A program made the translations under genes and the position numbers. Below the pieces are notes generated by a model, which saw only the letters and a list, made by a program, of their open reading frames with translations, did no database searches and had not been told where the DNA came from. A stretch of DNA of 64,000 nucleotides from Pseudomonadota bacterium (lineage in GTDB: Bacteria; Pseudomonadota; Gammaproteobacteria; Burkholderiales; Rhodocyclaceae). The DNA is taken from positions 1 through 64,000 of the forward strand of contig JAFEDI010000077.1 in the NCBI GenBank assembly GCA_018241725.1, given 5' to 3'. Every line of letters begins with the position of its first letter. Positions within the stretch are counted from its first letter, which is position 1. Below are positions 39,677 to 48,658 of the stretch, piece after piece.

Positions 39677-40303
39677 ATGTTCGGACGCCTGCTGCCCCAG
39701 GAGGGGCGCTTTTTTGAACTCTTCAACAGCCACGCGGAACAGATCGTCCGCGGCGGCGAAGCCCTTGTCGCGCTGATGGAGGATCTGGACGGCGCGGAAC
39801 AGCACATCGCCAGCATAGAGGCGATCGAGCAAGCCGCAGACAAGATCACCCACGAAACCATCGCTCAGCTCCACAAGAGCTTCATCACGCCGCTGGACCG
39901 CGACGAGATCCACGGCCTCATCAACGCGATGGACGACATTCTCGACACTGTCCAGGACGTCGCCGAGTGCACCACGCTCTACCACATCCAGCGCATCACA
40001 CCGGAAGCCCTGCAACTGGCCAATGTCAGTCTGTCCTGTTGCACGCGGGTCAAGATCGTGGTCGGCCTGATCGCCAACATGGACAACGCCAGCGCGATCC
40101 TGCAGACCTGCCAGGAAATCGACCGCCTCGAAACCGACGCCGACCGCATCATGCGCGGCGCCATGTCCAAGCTCTTCCGTGACGAGCGCGACGCGCTGCA
40201 GGTCATGAAGCTCAAGGCCATCTACGAGCAGCTCGAATCCATCACCGATCGCTGCGAGGACGTCGCCAAGATCGTCGAAGGCATCGTGCTCGAAAACGCC
40301 TGA
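39677..40303 (+). CDS. DUF47 (TIGR00153) PhoU-like Pit accessory protein
   Basis: The 208-residue all-helical product begins MFGRLLPQEGRFFELFNSHA and has the PhoU-like DUF47 pattern: LDREEIHGLINAMD-like text near residue 75 and YEQLESITDRCEDVAKIVEG at the C-terminus. Members are encoded directly before Pit transporters and are thought to control their activity. The pit gene follows by eight bases. Confidence 0.9.
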   Translation: MFGRLLPQEGRFFELFNSHAEQIVRGGEALVALMEDLDGAEQHIASIEAIEQAADKITHETIAQLHKSFITPLDRDEIHGLINAMDDILDTVQDVAECTTLYHIQRITPEALQLANVSLSCCTRVKIVVGLIANMDNASAILQTCQEIDRLETDADRIMRGAMSKLFRDERDALQVMKLKAIYEQLESITDRCEDVAKIVEGIVLENA

Positions 40304-40311
40304 GCGCATCC

Positions 40312-41322
40312 ATGGAACACGTACAGATCGGCCTGTGGGTCATTGCCGGGCTCGTGGTCGTCGCCCTGCTTTTCGACTTCATGAATGGCTTTCACGACGC
40401 TGCGAACGCCATCGCCACCGTCGTTTCCACCGGCGTGCTCAAGCCCCATCAGGCCGTGGCCTGGGCCGCAACCTTCAACTTCATCGCCTTGTTCGTCTTC
40501 CAGCTGAAGGTGGCCAGCACCGTCGGCAAGGGCATCATCGAGCCCTCGGCGGTGGACCACTACCTGATCTTCGGGGCCCTCGTCGGCGCCATCGCCTGGA
40601 ACATCGTCACCTGGTACTACGGCATTCCATCGAGTTCCTCCCACGCCCTCATCGGCGGCATCGTCGGCGCAGCGATTGCCAAGGCCGGCAACACCGGCAC
40701 ACTGATCGGTGCGGGCATCTGGAAAACGGTCGCCTTCATCATCCTCTCGCCACTGTTCGGTTACGTGCTCGGCTCGCTGATCCTCGTCATCGTTGCCTGG
40801 GTGTGCCGCAACAAGACCCAGCGTCGGGTGGACAAATGGTTCCGGCGGCTGCAACTCCTGTCGGCAGGCCTGTACAGCCTCGGACACGGCGGTAACGACG
40901 CACAGAAGACAGTCGGCATCATCTGGATGCTGCTGATCGCCGCCGGCGTGACCGCCCAGGGTGATCCGGTCCCGATGTGGGTCGTCGTGCTGTGCTACAT
41001 GGCCATCGGCCTCGGCACCCTGTTCGGCGGCTGGCGCATCGTCAAGACCATGGGGCAGCGCATCACCAAGCTCAAGCCGGTGGGTGGTTTCTGTGCCGAA
41101 ACAGGCGGTGCAATCACCCTGTTCATTGCCACTGCACTGGGCGTCCCGGTCTCCACGACCCACACCATCACCGGCGCCATCGTCGGCGTTGGCTCGGTGC
41201 GCCGCACGGCAGCCGTGCGCTGGGGGATTGCCGGCAGCATCGTCTGGGCCTGGATCCTGACCATTCCCTGCTCGGCGATCATTGCTGCCGGCGGCTACTG
41301 GCTCGGTCGTGGCCTGCTGTAG
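40312..41322 (+). CDS. pit: Low-affinity inorganic phosphate transporter, Pit family
   Basis: The 336-residue protein has about ten membrane helices and the two internal Pit repeats: FDFMNGFHDAANAIATVVST near the N-terminus and GFCAETGGAITLFIATALGV-like text in the second half, with GHGGNDAQKTVGIIWM in the middle. It moves metal-phosphate with protons across the inner membrane. It is in an operon with the DUF47 gene. Confidence 0.94.
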   Translation: MEHVQIGLWVIAGLVVVALLFDFMNGFHDAANAIATVVSTGVLKPHQAVAWAATFNFIALFVFQLKVASTVGKGIIEPSAVDHYLIFGALVGAIAWNIVTWYYGIPSSSSHALIGGIVGAAIAKAGNTGTLIGAGIWKTVAFIILSPLFGYVLGSLILVIVAWVCRNKTQRRVDKWFRRLQLLSAGLYSLGHGGNDAQKTVGIIWMLLIAAGVTAQGDPVPMWVVVLCYMAIGLGTLFGGWRIVKTMGQRITKLKPVGGFCAETGGAITLFIATALGVPVSTTHTITGAIVGVGSVRRTAAVRWGIAGSIVWAWILTIPCSAIIAAGGYWLGRGLL

Positions 41323-41394
41323 GCAACGCAACTTGACGTCCGCGAGGAGAAGTCCGATCCTCGCGGCCTCAATCCGCCTGGCCCCGTTCAGTTC

Positions 41395-41634
41395 ATGCCC
41401 GCTCCCACCCTGAAGCAGCAAAAGACCTTTGCCGTCGTCCGCATCGTCGGCGGCTTCGCCGCTGCCACCGTCCTCGGCTATTCCTTCATCACCAACGTAC
41501 TGGCCGGCCAACCCGCCGAAGGCCCGGTTCTGCTGACTGGCGTCATGGCGTTGCTGGGCCTCGGCTACGCGGCCTACTACACCCGCAGCCTGGGGCGCAT
41601 CGCCGAAGCGGAAAAGCAGCACGATCAATCGTGA
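41395..41634 (+). CDS. Small membrane protein of unknown function (79 aa)
   Basis: The product begins MPAPTLKQQKTFAVVRIVGG with two predicted membrane helices (VGGFAAATVLGYSFITNVL and GPVLLTGVMALLGLGYAAYY) and a short charged end. Its stop overlaps the GTG start of the DUF1615 gene. It may be part of the pit transcript (72-base gap). No function is known. Confidence 0.75.
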   Translation: MPAPTLKQQKTFAVVRIVGGFAAATVLGYSFITNVLAGQPAEGPVLLTGVMALLGLGYAAYYTRSLGRIAEAEKQHDQS

Positions 41635-42917
41635 TCCGCTCGCCAGCCCTGCTGGGAGGGCTGCTGACCAGCCTCGCCCTGCTCGCCGGCTGCGCCACCG
41701 GCAACGCCCCCGTCGAATCCCGTCCCTCTCCCCGGCTTCCTCCACCGGTAGAGCCCACCCTGCCCGCACGCCCTTTGCCAACGCCGGACGCCCCCCGTCC
41801 GACCCCGCAAGTCGTGCCGGCACCACCGTCAGTAGCACCTCCGATAGCACAGAAGCCGCCTCCGATCGCGGCCCCTGTCGCCTACCTTGGAGAACGTGAA
41901 GGGCGAGCGCTGGTGGCCCGCTTCATTCCGCCGGGAGCCAAGGATCGCGACGGCTGGGCGGCCGACATCTTCACTGCCTTTTCGACGCTACGCATCCCCC
42001 CGACGCCGGACAACATCTGCGCCGCCATCGCCGTCATCGAACAGGAGTCCAGCTTCCAGGCCGACCCCGCAGTGCCCGGCCTGTCACAGATCGTGTGGAA
42101 GGAGATCGACAACCGGCGGGAACGCCTGCACCTGCCCAAATTGCTGGTGGACACCGCCTTCCTGAAGACATCTCCAGACGGACGCAGCTACAAGGCACGG
42201 GTCGATGCGCTGCGCACGGAGAAGCAGATGAACGCCCTCTTCGAGGACATGATCTCCGAGTTGCCCAATGGCAAGTCCCTGCTCGGCGGCTACAACCCGG
42301 TACGCACCGGCGGCCCGATGCAGGTCAGTGTGGCCTTCGCCGAGGAGCAGATCAGGGAAAAGCCTTACCCCTATCCACGGCCGGGCAGCGTGCGCTCCGA
42401 AGTGTTCACGCGCCGGGGCGGCGTCTATTTCGGCGTCGCGATCCTGCTCGACTATCCGGCGCCCTACAACAAGATCCTGTACCGCTTCGCGGACTTCAAT
42501 GCGGGGCGCTACAGCAGCCGCAATGCCGCATTCCAAAACGCCGTAGTCCGCCTTAGCGGCCACTCGATGGCGCTGGACGGCGACCTGCTGCGCTACGTGG
42601 ATGGCACCCCGTCATCGGAACCGAGCACCACGCTGACTGCATTGCACTCCATTGCGGGACGCCTCGGCATGTCCCGCACGGACATTGCGCGCGACCTGCG
42701 CCTCGAGAAGACCTGGCAGTTTGCACAGACACCGCTCTACACCAAGGTCTTTTCCCTCGCCGAGGCCGCGGGCGCCCGCCTGCCGCGGGAGATGCTGCCG
42801 CAGATCGAGCTCAAGAGCCCGAAGATTCAGCGCAAGCTGACCACAGCCTGGTTCGCCGAACGCGTGGACGGCCGCTATCGCACTTGTCTGGGACGCAATC
42901 TTTCGGCGCTGCCCTGA
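41631..42917 (+). CDS. DUF1615 lipoprotein
   Basis: GTG 41631 begins MIRSPALLGGLLTSLALLAG, a lipoprotein signal with lipobox LLAGC. A Pro-rich linker (residues 25-80) leads to the DUF1615 domain, with AAIAVIEQESSFQADPAVPG, a lysozyme-like glutamate segment, and GYNPVRTGGPMQVSVAFAEE. The family is proteobacterial, outer-membrane anchored and of unknown function; a murein-related role is possible. Confidence 0.85.
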   Translation: MIRSPALLGGLLTSLALLAGCATGNAPVESRPSPRLPPPVEPTLPARPLPTPDAPRPTPQVVPAPPSVAPPIAQKPPPIAAPVAYLGEREGRALVARFIPPGAKDRDGWAADIFTAFSTLRIPPTPDNICAAIAVIEQESSFQADPAVPGLSQIVWKEIDNRRERLHLPKLLVDTAFLKTSPDGRSYKARVDALRTEKQMNALFEDMISELPNGKSLLGGYNPVRTGGPMQVSVAFAEEQIREKPYPYPRPGSVRSEVFTRRGGVYFGVAILLDYPAPYNKILYRFADFNAGRYSSRNAAFQNAVVRLSGHSMALDGDLLRYVDGTPSSEPSTTLTALHSIAGRLGMSRTDIARDLRLEKTWQFAQTPLYTKVFSLAEAAGARLPREMLPQIELKSPKIQRKLTTAWFAERVDGRYRTCLGRNLSALP

Positions 42918-43050
42918 GCCCACGTCACGCAAACCTTCCTTGATCCGGCCCATACGGAAAAGTACGGACCGGCTTTACAATCGAGTACAGCTTGGGCCGC
43001 GGGAGCGTGGTCTAATCTGGACTAAAACGATTACCAAGGGAGAAAAGTCA

Positions 43051-44346
43051 ATGAGTTTCCAGGAGCAATACGCAGCCAAACGGACCTCCGCCGCAGAAGC
43101 AATCCGTCATGTCCGTAACGGCGACACCGTCGTAGTACCGACCGCCGTTGCAGAGCCGCCCGCGCTGCTCGGCGCCCTGTCCGAACACCGTCGCGACTTC
43201 CGCGATGTGAAGGTGTCGCAGATCCTGTCGGTGCGCAAATTCGGCTACCTCGACCCGAGCACCGCCGAGCACGTCCGCCACGTGGCCTACTTCTTCAGCG
43301 GCGCGACTCGCCCCGGTTTCCGCGAAGGCGTCGTGGACTTCACGCCCAGTTATTTCTCCGAAATGCCGCAGCTGATTGACCGCGGCCTGATGCCGGCGGA
43401 AGTCGTGTTCACGCAGGTCTCGCCGATGGACAAGCACGGCTATTTCTCGCTGGGCATCGCCGCCGACTACACGATGGCCGCGATCCGCAAGGCACGGGCA
43501 GTCATCGTCGAAGTGAATCCGAATGTGCCGTACGCCTTTGGCAACTGCCACATTCACATCTCCCAGATCACTGCACTGGTCGAAAACGAGGAGCCCATCC
43601 TCGAAGTCGGACTGCCAACCATCGGACCGGTGCAGGAAGCCATCGGCAAATACGTGGCGGATCTCATCGACGACGGCTCCACGCTGCAGATCGGCTATGG
43701 CGGCATTCCCGACGCTGTGGTGATGCAGCTGACCCACAAGCACGATCTGGGCATCCACACCGAGATGATCGGTGACGGCATCCTGACCCTCATCGAAGCC
43801 GGCGCAGTCACCAATCGCCGCAAGAACTACCTGCCCAACAAGATGGTCGCGACCTTCGCGCTCGGCTCAAAGAAGCTCTACAGCTGGATGGACCGCAACC
43901 CGATGTTCGAGATGCATCCGGTGGACTTCACCAACGATCCCTACCTGGCCGGCCAAAACAATAATCTCGTCGCCATCAATGCAACGCTGGAAATCGACTT
44001 CCTCGGCCAGTGCGGCTCCGAGAGCCTGGGCCCGATCCCCTACTCCGGCACCGGCGGCCAATCCGACTTCGTCCGAGCGGCCAACCGCTCGAACGGCGGC
44101 AAAGCCTTCATCGTGCTGCCGTCCACCGCCAAGGACGGCGCAATTTCCCGCATCGTGCCGACCCTCACGCCGGGCACCCATGTATCCACCAGCAAGAACG
44201 ACATCAACTACGTGGTCACCGAATACGGCGTCGCCCAGCTCCGCGGCAAGACCGCCAAGCAGCGGGCCCAGGCCCTGATCGGCATCGCACACCCGGACTT
44301 CCGTGAAGAACTGACCGCCGCTGCCCGGAAGATGCACCTGCTGTAA
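43051..44346 (+). CDS. Acetyl-CoA hydrolase/transferase family protein
   Basis: ATG 43051 (MSFQEQYAAKRTSAAEAIRH) follows AAGGGAG; the longer frame is not supported. The 431-residue product has the class I CoA-transferase fold typical of 4-hydroxybutyrate/acetyl-CoA transferases: VDFTPSYFSEMPQLI, LQIGYGGIPDAV and EIGxx-type turn at HTEMIGDGILTLIEAG, and SGTGGQSDFVRAANRSNGGK. A CoA-thioester glutamate is expected in the EMIGDG region. The acceptor cannot be told. A strong terminator follows. Confidence 0.88.
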   Translation: MSFQEQYAAKRTSAAEAIRHVRNGDTVVVPTAVAEPPALLGALSEHRRDFRDVKVSQILSVRKFGYLDPSTAEHVRHVAYFFSGATRPGFREGVVDFTPSYFSEMPQLIDRGLMPAEVVFTQVSPMDKHGYFSLGIAADYTMAAIRKARAVIVEVNPNVPYAFGNCHIHISQITALVENEEPILEVGLPTIGPVQEAIGKYVADLIDDGSTLQIGYGGIPDAVVMQLTHKHDLGIHTEMIGDGILTLIEAGAVTNRRKNYLPNKMVATFALGSKKLYSWMDRNPMFEMHPVDFTNDPYLAGQNNNLVAINATLEIDFLGQCGSESLGPIPYSGTGGQSDFVRAANRSNGGKAFIVLPSTAKDGAISRIVPTLTPGTHVSTSKNDINYVVTEYGVAQLRGKTAKQRAQALIGIAHPDFREELTAAARKMHLL

Positions 44347-44352
44347 ACAAGA

Positions 44353-44387
44353 AAATGCCGTTCCGGCCTTGGGCGGGAACGGCATTT
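44353..44387 (+). terminator. Terminator after acetyl-CoA hydrolase/transferase gene
   Basis: A perfect 12-bp stem AAATGCCGTTCC/GGAACGGCATTT with an 11-base loop lies seven bases after the stop. A run of T is part of the stem, so it may act in both directions. Confidence 0.8.
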
Positions 44388-44458
44388 GCCGCAAGCTCTC
44401 AGGGCTGCAAGCGCTGGCCGCATCACGCGACCGGCTCTTGCAGCCGCTTCATTCGCGC

Positions 44459-45304
44459 TCAGGGAATCTCGTACTCCAGTTCAAACTTGGCCCCGTCATC
44501 CAGGCCCAGCACTTCAACCAGATAAGGCATCACCTTCTTCAGCGTTTCCGGCAGCGTCCACGGCGGGTTGATGATAAACAGGCCACTGCCGTGCATGCCG
44601 AAGCCATCTTCCGACGGTTTCTGCACGTCCAGGCTCACGTTCAACCAGCTGGTGATCGGCAGGCGCTTGAGCTTGTCGGCCAGTTCCCGTGACTGCATCG
44701 ACTGCAGCTTCGGGTACCACACCACGTAGGTGCCGGTCGCAAAGCGACGCAGGCTCTCCTTCAGCATCGAAATCACCGTCCGGTAGTCGGTCTTCACCTC
44801 GTACGGCGGGTCGATCAGGACCAGCGCGCGGCGGCTCGGCGGCGGCAGAAAAGCATTGATGCCAGTGAAGCCATCCTGCTCGAGGATCAGCACCTTGCTC
44901 CCGGAGTTCTCGAAAGTCTGCTGCAACAGCCGGTTGTCGGCCGGATGCAGCTCGAACAACCGCATGCGGTCATCCGGCCGCAGGATCGCCGCAGCACAGC
45001 ACGGGGAACCGGGGTACAGACGCAGACGACCATCCGTGTTCAGATCACGCACGACCTTCAGGTATTCCCGCAGCTCCTTCGGCACATCCTTACGGCCAAG
45101 GAGGCGTGCGACGCCCTCTTCATATTCCGCGTTCTTGCGTGCAAACGCCTCCTCGAGGGAATAGCAGCCGGCACCGGCATGGGTGTCGATGTACCAGTAA
45201 GGCTTGTCCTTCTGGTTGAAGTACTCCAGCAACTGGACGAGCACGAAGTGCTTGAGCACGTCGGCGTGGTTGCCTGCGTGGAAGGCATGGCGGTAACTCA
45301 GCAT
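44459..45304 (-). CDS. rlmJ: 23S rRNA (adenine2030-N6)-methyltransferase RlmJ
   Basis: ATG 45304 (MLSYRHAFHAGNHADVLKHF) gives 281 residues. MLSYRHAFHAGNHADVLKH is the family's hallmark N-terminus, and LVLIDPPYE is the N6-methyltransferase DPPY motif. YIDTHAGAGCYSL is the SAM-binding region. It methylates A2030 of 23S rRNA. It stands in front of the MazG-like gene on the same strand. Confidence 0.93.
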   Translation of the reverse strand: MLSYRHAFHAGNHADVLKHFVLVQLLEYFNQKDKPYWYIDTHAGAGCYSLEEAFARKNAEYEEGVARLLGRKDVPKELREYLKVVRDLNTDGRLRLYPGSPCCAAAILRPDDRMRLFELHPADNRLLQQTFENSGSKVLILEQDGFTGINAFLPPPSRRALVLIDPPYEVKTDYRTVISMLKESLRRFATGTYVVWYPKLQSMQSRELADKLKRLPITSWLNVSLDVQKPSEDGFGMHGSGLFIINPPWTLPETLKKVMPYLVEVLGLDDGAKFELEYEIP

Positions 45305-45384
45305 GGCGGATGCACCCGGCAACGGGAACGAAAGATCAGGGGCGCGATGTTAACACCTCGCCCGCCCTGCCGCCTCTCCAACGA

Positions 45385-45741
45385 TCACTCCGGCGCGTCG
45401 TATTTGCGGCGCGACCCCCGGAAACGTTCGACCGGATATTTGACGGCGTTCTTGACCAGCTTGGCGCGGGCTGCAGCGTCCAGATCGATGCCGGCCCTAT
45501 CCGCGATCAGCAGCAAGTACAGCAGCACGTCCGCACATTCGTCCTCCAGCGCCTCCCGGCCGTGCAGATCGAGCGGCAATGCGGCGATCTCGTCGTCGGT
45601 CTTCCATTGCGCCAACTCCAGCAACTCGCCAGCCTCCAGGTTGAGGGACACGATCAGATTGCGCAGGGAATGAAACTGGGACCAATCCCGTTCATCCCGA
45701 AACGCCAACACCAGCCGTGTCAGTTCATCCAGCTCCGTCAT
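45385..45741 (-). CDS. MazG-like nucleotide pyrophosphohydrolase
   Basis: ATG 45741 (MTELDELTRLVLAFRDERDW) has GGAAGG six bases upstream. The 118-residue all-alpha product has the metal-binding pattern NLEAGELLELAQW followed by EDECADVLLYLLLIADRAGI, giving the EXXE..EXXD set of dCTP/dNTP pyrophosphatases (RS21-C6-like). It presumably cleans abnormal nucleotides. Confidence 0.88.
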   Translation of the reverse strand: MTELDELTRLVLAFRDERDWSQFHSLRNLIVSLNLEAGELLELAQWKTDDEIAALPLDLHGREALEDECADVLLYLLLIADRAGIDLDAAARAKLVKNAVKYPVERFRGSRRKYDAPE

Positions 45742-45898
45742 TCCCATCCTTCCATCAGGAAAACACCAAGGCAGCACTGCGGTGCCCGACATTTTCAAGG
45801 CCGGACAGACATTTTTGGCAATTTTCCAACGCATTTCCGCGAGAATGCTAAGCCCTTATTTCGGCTCGGGAAATGTATCAAAATGCTACGCTTTCCCC

Positions 45899-45926
45899 TT
45901 GCGCTGGACCGTCACCCTGTTATTAT
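45899..45926 (+). promoter_or_regulatory. Putative sigma70 promoter of the gamma carbonic anhydrase gene
   Basis: TTGCGC and TATTAT are 16 bases apart and end 62 bases before ATG 45989. The match is moderate. Confidence 0.35.
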
Positions 45927-45988
45927 GGCGCGCTCTTCGGCCGGCCATTCGGCGGCACGGCCGAAACTCAACTAAAACAGGAAAACAC

Positions 45989-46519
45989 ATGCCGATTTAC
46001 CGCCTCGGAGAGCGCGCTCCACAACTGGAGGAGGGGGTCTGGATCGCGGACAACGCCACCGTCATCGGTGACGTGCATCTCGGCCCCAATGTCAACGTGT
46101 GGTTCGGCGCGATTCTGCGCGGCGACAACGACCCGATCAGCGTCGGCGAAAACACCAACATCCAGGATGGTGCCGTTCTTCACACCGACGACGGTGTGCC
46201 GCTCGATATCGCGCGCGACGTCACTATTGGCCACAAGGCCATGCTCCACGGTTGTACGGTCGGAGAAGGCACGTTGATCGGCATCAATGCGGTCGTCCTC
46301 AACCGGGCCGTGATCGGCAAGCACTGTCTGATCGGTGCCAATTCGCTGATCCCGGAGGGCAAGGTCATACCCGATCGGTCGCTGGTCTGCGGCTCGCCCG
46401 GACGGATCATTCGCGAACTTACCGATCACGAAATCGGACGCCTCAAGGCGAGCGCCGACGGCTACGTGAAAAATGCGCTCCGATATCAGGCTGAGCTGTT
46501 CGAACTCAAAGACGAGTGA
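45989..46519 (+). CDS. Gamma carbonic anhydrase family protein
   Basis: The start is ATG 45989 (MPIYRLGERAPQLEEGVWIA). The 176-residue protein is a left-handed beta helix of hexapeptide repeats (TVIGDVHLGPNVNVWFGAIL). The likely metal histidines are in VLHTDDG and IGHKAMLHGC. Members of the YrdA/PaaY group are trimers; some are carbonic anhydrases and some are thioesterases. The activity is not certain. Confidence 0.9.
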   Translation: MPIYRLGERAPQLEEGVWIADNATVIGDVHLGPNVNVWFGAILRGDNDPISVGENTNIQDGAVLHTDDGVPLDIARDVTIGHKAMLHGCTVGEGTLIGINAVVLNRAVIGKHCLIGANSLIPEGKVIPDRSLVCGSPGRIIRELTDHEIGRLKASADGYVKNALRYQAELFELKDE

Positions 46520-46545
46520 ATCTGGGCAGCGAGCCCATGATTTGC

Positions 46546-47406
46546 TCAGAACAACGTGAGCATGACCGGCTGGTGGTCTGACGCTGCAGTGGCCTGATTG
46601 ACGGCTACCGAGTCGATCTTGTCCACCAGATCGGTGCTGACGAAGAAGAAGTCGCAGCAATAGGGCCGATCCGGCCACTCCGCCCCGTTGAGGCCGACTG
46701 AGCACAAATGCGGGATGTCGCCGTAGCAGGCGGGCCATGCGTCAGCCCATTCAGGGCCAGCTTGGCCCTTCAGCGTCATGCGGTAATACGCCTGGCTACC
46801 TGGTTCACAATTGAAGTCACCGCAGATGATGGCCGACAGCGGGCGTGGCCAGCTGCGGAACGGGGAATCCTCATCGGCCACCTCACCCTGAGGCTGCCCG
46901 GCCACGCTTTCCCGCACCTCACGGATCTCGGCCTGCAACTCGCGCAGTGCGTCGATCTGCGCTGAACGCTGCACCGCGGAGTAATACTCCAGGTGCGTGT
47001 TCAAGACCCGGATCGGCCCCACTGGCCCGGACACAACAACCTCCAGGCATACCCGCGGCATGCTCGGCACACCGGCATCCGGCGGGCGCGGCAGACTATG
47101 GCGAAACACCTGCCCCACGGGCAAGCGGGACAAGGTCAAGTTACCGAAAAGGTTACGGCCTCCAGCGCCGTCCGGCACATCCACGCCGGCGGCGAAATGC
47201 GCGCTGTAACCCGGAAATGCGGCAGCCAGCACTGCAACCTGATCCACTGGCGTCTGCCCCTGCAGGGCCGCGAAGCCCACGGCCACCTCTTGCAGACACA
47301 GCACGTCAAACTCACCCAGCATGCGGATCGCTGCAATACTGCGGACAAGGTCCACCTCGCCATCGGCGCCCCGTCCCCACTGAATGTTCCAGCTCAATAC
47401 CTTCAT
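46546..47406 (-). CDS. Endonuclease/exonuclease/phosphatase family protein
   Basis: ATG 47406 (MKVLSWNIQWGRGADGEVDL) is the natural start; upstream codons are not protein-like. The 286-residue product has EEP motifs: SWNIQWG, LCLQEV, VLNTHLEYY, ICGDFNCEPGS and TAASDHQPVML. It uses a divalent metal on phosphodiester-type substrates; whether these are DNA, RNA, lipids or small phosphates is not known. Confidence 0.9.
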   Translation of the reverse strand: MKVLSWNIQWGRGADGEVDLVRSIAAIRMLGEFDVLCLQEVAVGFAALQGQTPVDQVAVLAAAFPGYSAHFAAGVDVPDGAGGRNLFGNLTLSRLPVGQVFRHSLPRPPDAGVPSMPRVCLEVVVSGPVGPIRVLNTHLEYYSAVQRSAQIDALRELQAEIREVRESVAGQPQGEVADEDSPFRSWPRPLSAIICGDFNCEPGSQAYYRMTLKGQAGPEWADAWPACYGDIPHLCSVGLNGAEWPDRPYCCDFFFVSTDLVDKIDSVAVNQATAASDHQPVMLTLF

Positions 47407-47664
47407 CGAAAGACCTGTTCTCCATGATTTCCGACCCGCGACCAGCACATATCCCGAATCGGTTTTTCGCAGAATAGCAAAGCTGTCGTCGCACCTCCCT
47501 CCATATCCTCGTGGCTCCGTGCTCAAATCCCGCAAAGCGTTCAGGTGGCTGATCAAAACGGGATTTTTGTCACGCTCGGAACCACCCCGAAAATTGGCCC
47601 CACACCTAAAGTGAGAGCGACAGATGCCGTTAAGCTTTTTGACTTTGCCTATTCCATCGAACCT

Positions 47665-48516
47665 ATGAGCACCCCCCAGGAACTAGTTGCCTGCGTCGAG
47701 AAGCTTGCGAGCCTGCCCGCGATCTACCACCGCATCCGGGATATCCTCGACGACCCCGACAGCTCGGTCCAGCAACTGGCTGAAACGGTATCCAGCGATC
47801 CGGCCATCACTGCCCGGGTGCTGCGTATCGTTAACAGCGCCTTGTACGGATTCCCAGGCAAGATCGAGACAGTGGTGCGAGCGGTCAACCTGATGGGCAT
47901 GCAGCAGATTCACGACCTCATCCTGAGTACTGCCGTCATCTCCGCCTTATCGTCGATCCAGCCGCCGCAGCTACCCTTGATGCGCTTCTGGAAAGGCTGC
48001 GTGTTCCGCGGTCTGGCCGCCCGTTCTGCTGCTCAACGGCTCGGCGTCGGTGATCCGGAACGCCTGTTCATCGAAGGCCTGCTCGCGGATATCGGCCATC
48101 TGGTGATGTATCAGGCCGTCCCCGACCTCTGCCGGACAGCGCTTGAGAAGGCACAGAGCAGCGGCCTTCCTCTCCACGAGACGGAGCAGTCCATCATTGG
48201 CTGCAACCATGCCGAAGTCGGCGCGGCGCTAGCCTCAGCCTGGAGCCTGCCTCCCAGCTTCGCGACCGTCATCGGAGCGCAGTTGATGCCGGCCCTCGGT
48301 GGCTCGCATGCCACCGAAGCTGCGCTGCTGCATGTGGCGAACCAGATCCAGGCAACCGACGAGTTCGACGAGGCTGACCAGATCGCCCTCGGTCTGCTGG
48401 ACCCCGTCGCCATTGCGCGGCTGGACATAGACGCATCACAACTCGCCGCGGTCCGGGCTCAGGCCCGGAGCGAATCACCGGCGGTCATCGCCCTCTTCTT
48501 CCCGACTCAGCCCTGA
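47665..48516 (+). CDS. HDOD domain protein
   Basis: ATG 47665 (MSTPQELVACVEKLASLPAI). The 283-residue product carries the HDOD domain: YHRIRDILDDPDSSVQQLAE, SDPAITARVLRIVNSALYGF and LMGMQQIHDLILSTAV, then the degenerate HD segment GLLADIGHLVMYQ. HDOD proteins act in signalling, often with cyclic di-GMP or chemotaxis circuits. No other domain is attached. Confidence 0.9.
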   Translation: MSTPQELVACVEKLASLPAIYHRIRDILDDPDSSVQQLAETVSSDPAITARVLRIVNSALYGFPGKIETVVRAVNLMGMQQIHDLILSTAVISALSSIQPPQLPLMRFWKGCVFRGLAARSAAQRLGVGDPERLFIEGLLADIGHLVMYQAVPDLCRTALEKAQSSGLPLHETEQSIIGCNHAEVGAALASAWSLPPSFATVIGAQLMPALGGSHATEAALLHVANQIQATDEFDEADQIALGLLDPVAIARLDIDASQLAAVRAQARSESPAVIALFFPTQP

Positions 48517-48658
48517 GCCCCCTTCAGACTGACCTGAAAGCGGTTTCGAGGGCGTTACCGACCCTGACCTGCCCTCGCCATACAAGCGTTGTAGTCGGAT
48601 TCGTGCGCCCGTAGCGACGGCCAGCCGGCGGCGACTATCGTGCTCGGCGTCAGCGCTG

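Noticed and set aside
40222-41850. A 542-codon minus-strand open frame opposite pit
   Set aside because: Its sequence is low-complexity Gly/Asp/Ala/Arg, a shadow of the pit and DUF1615 genes.
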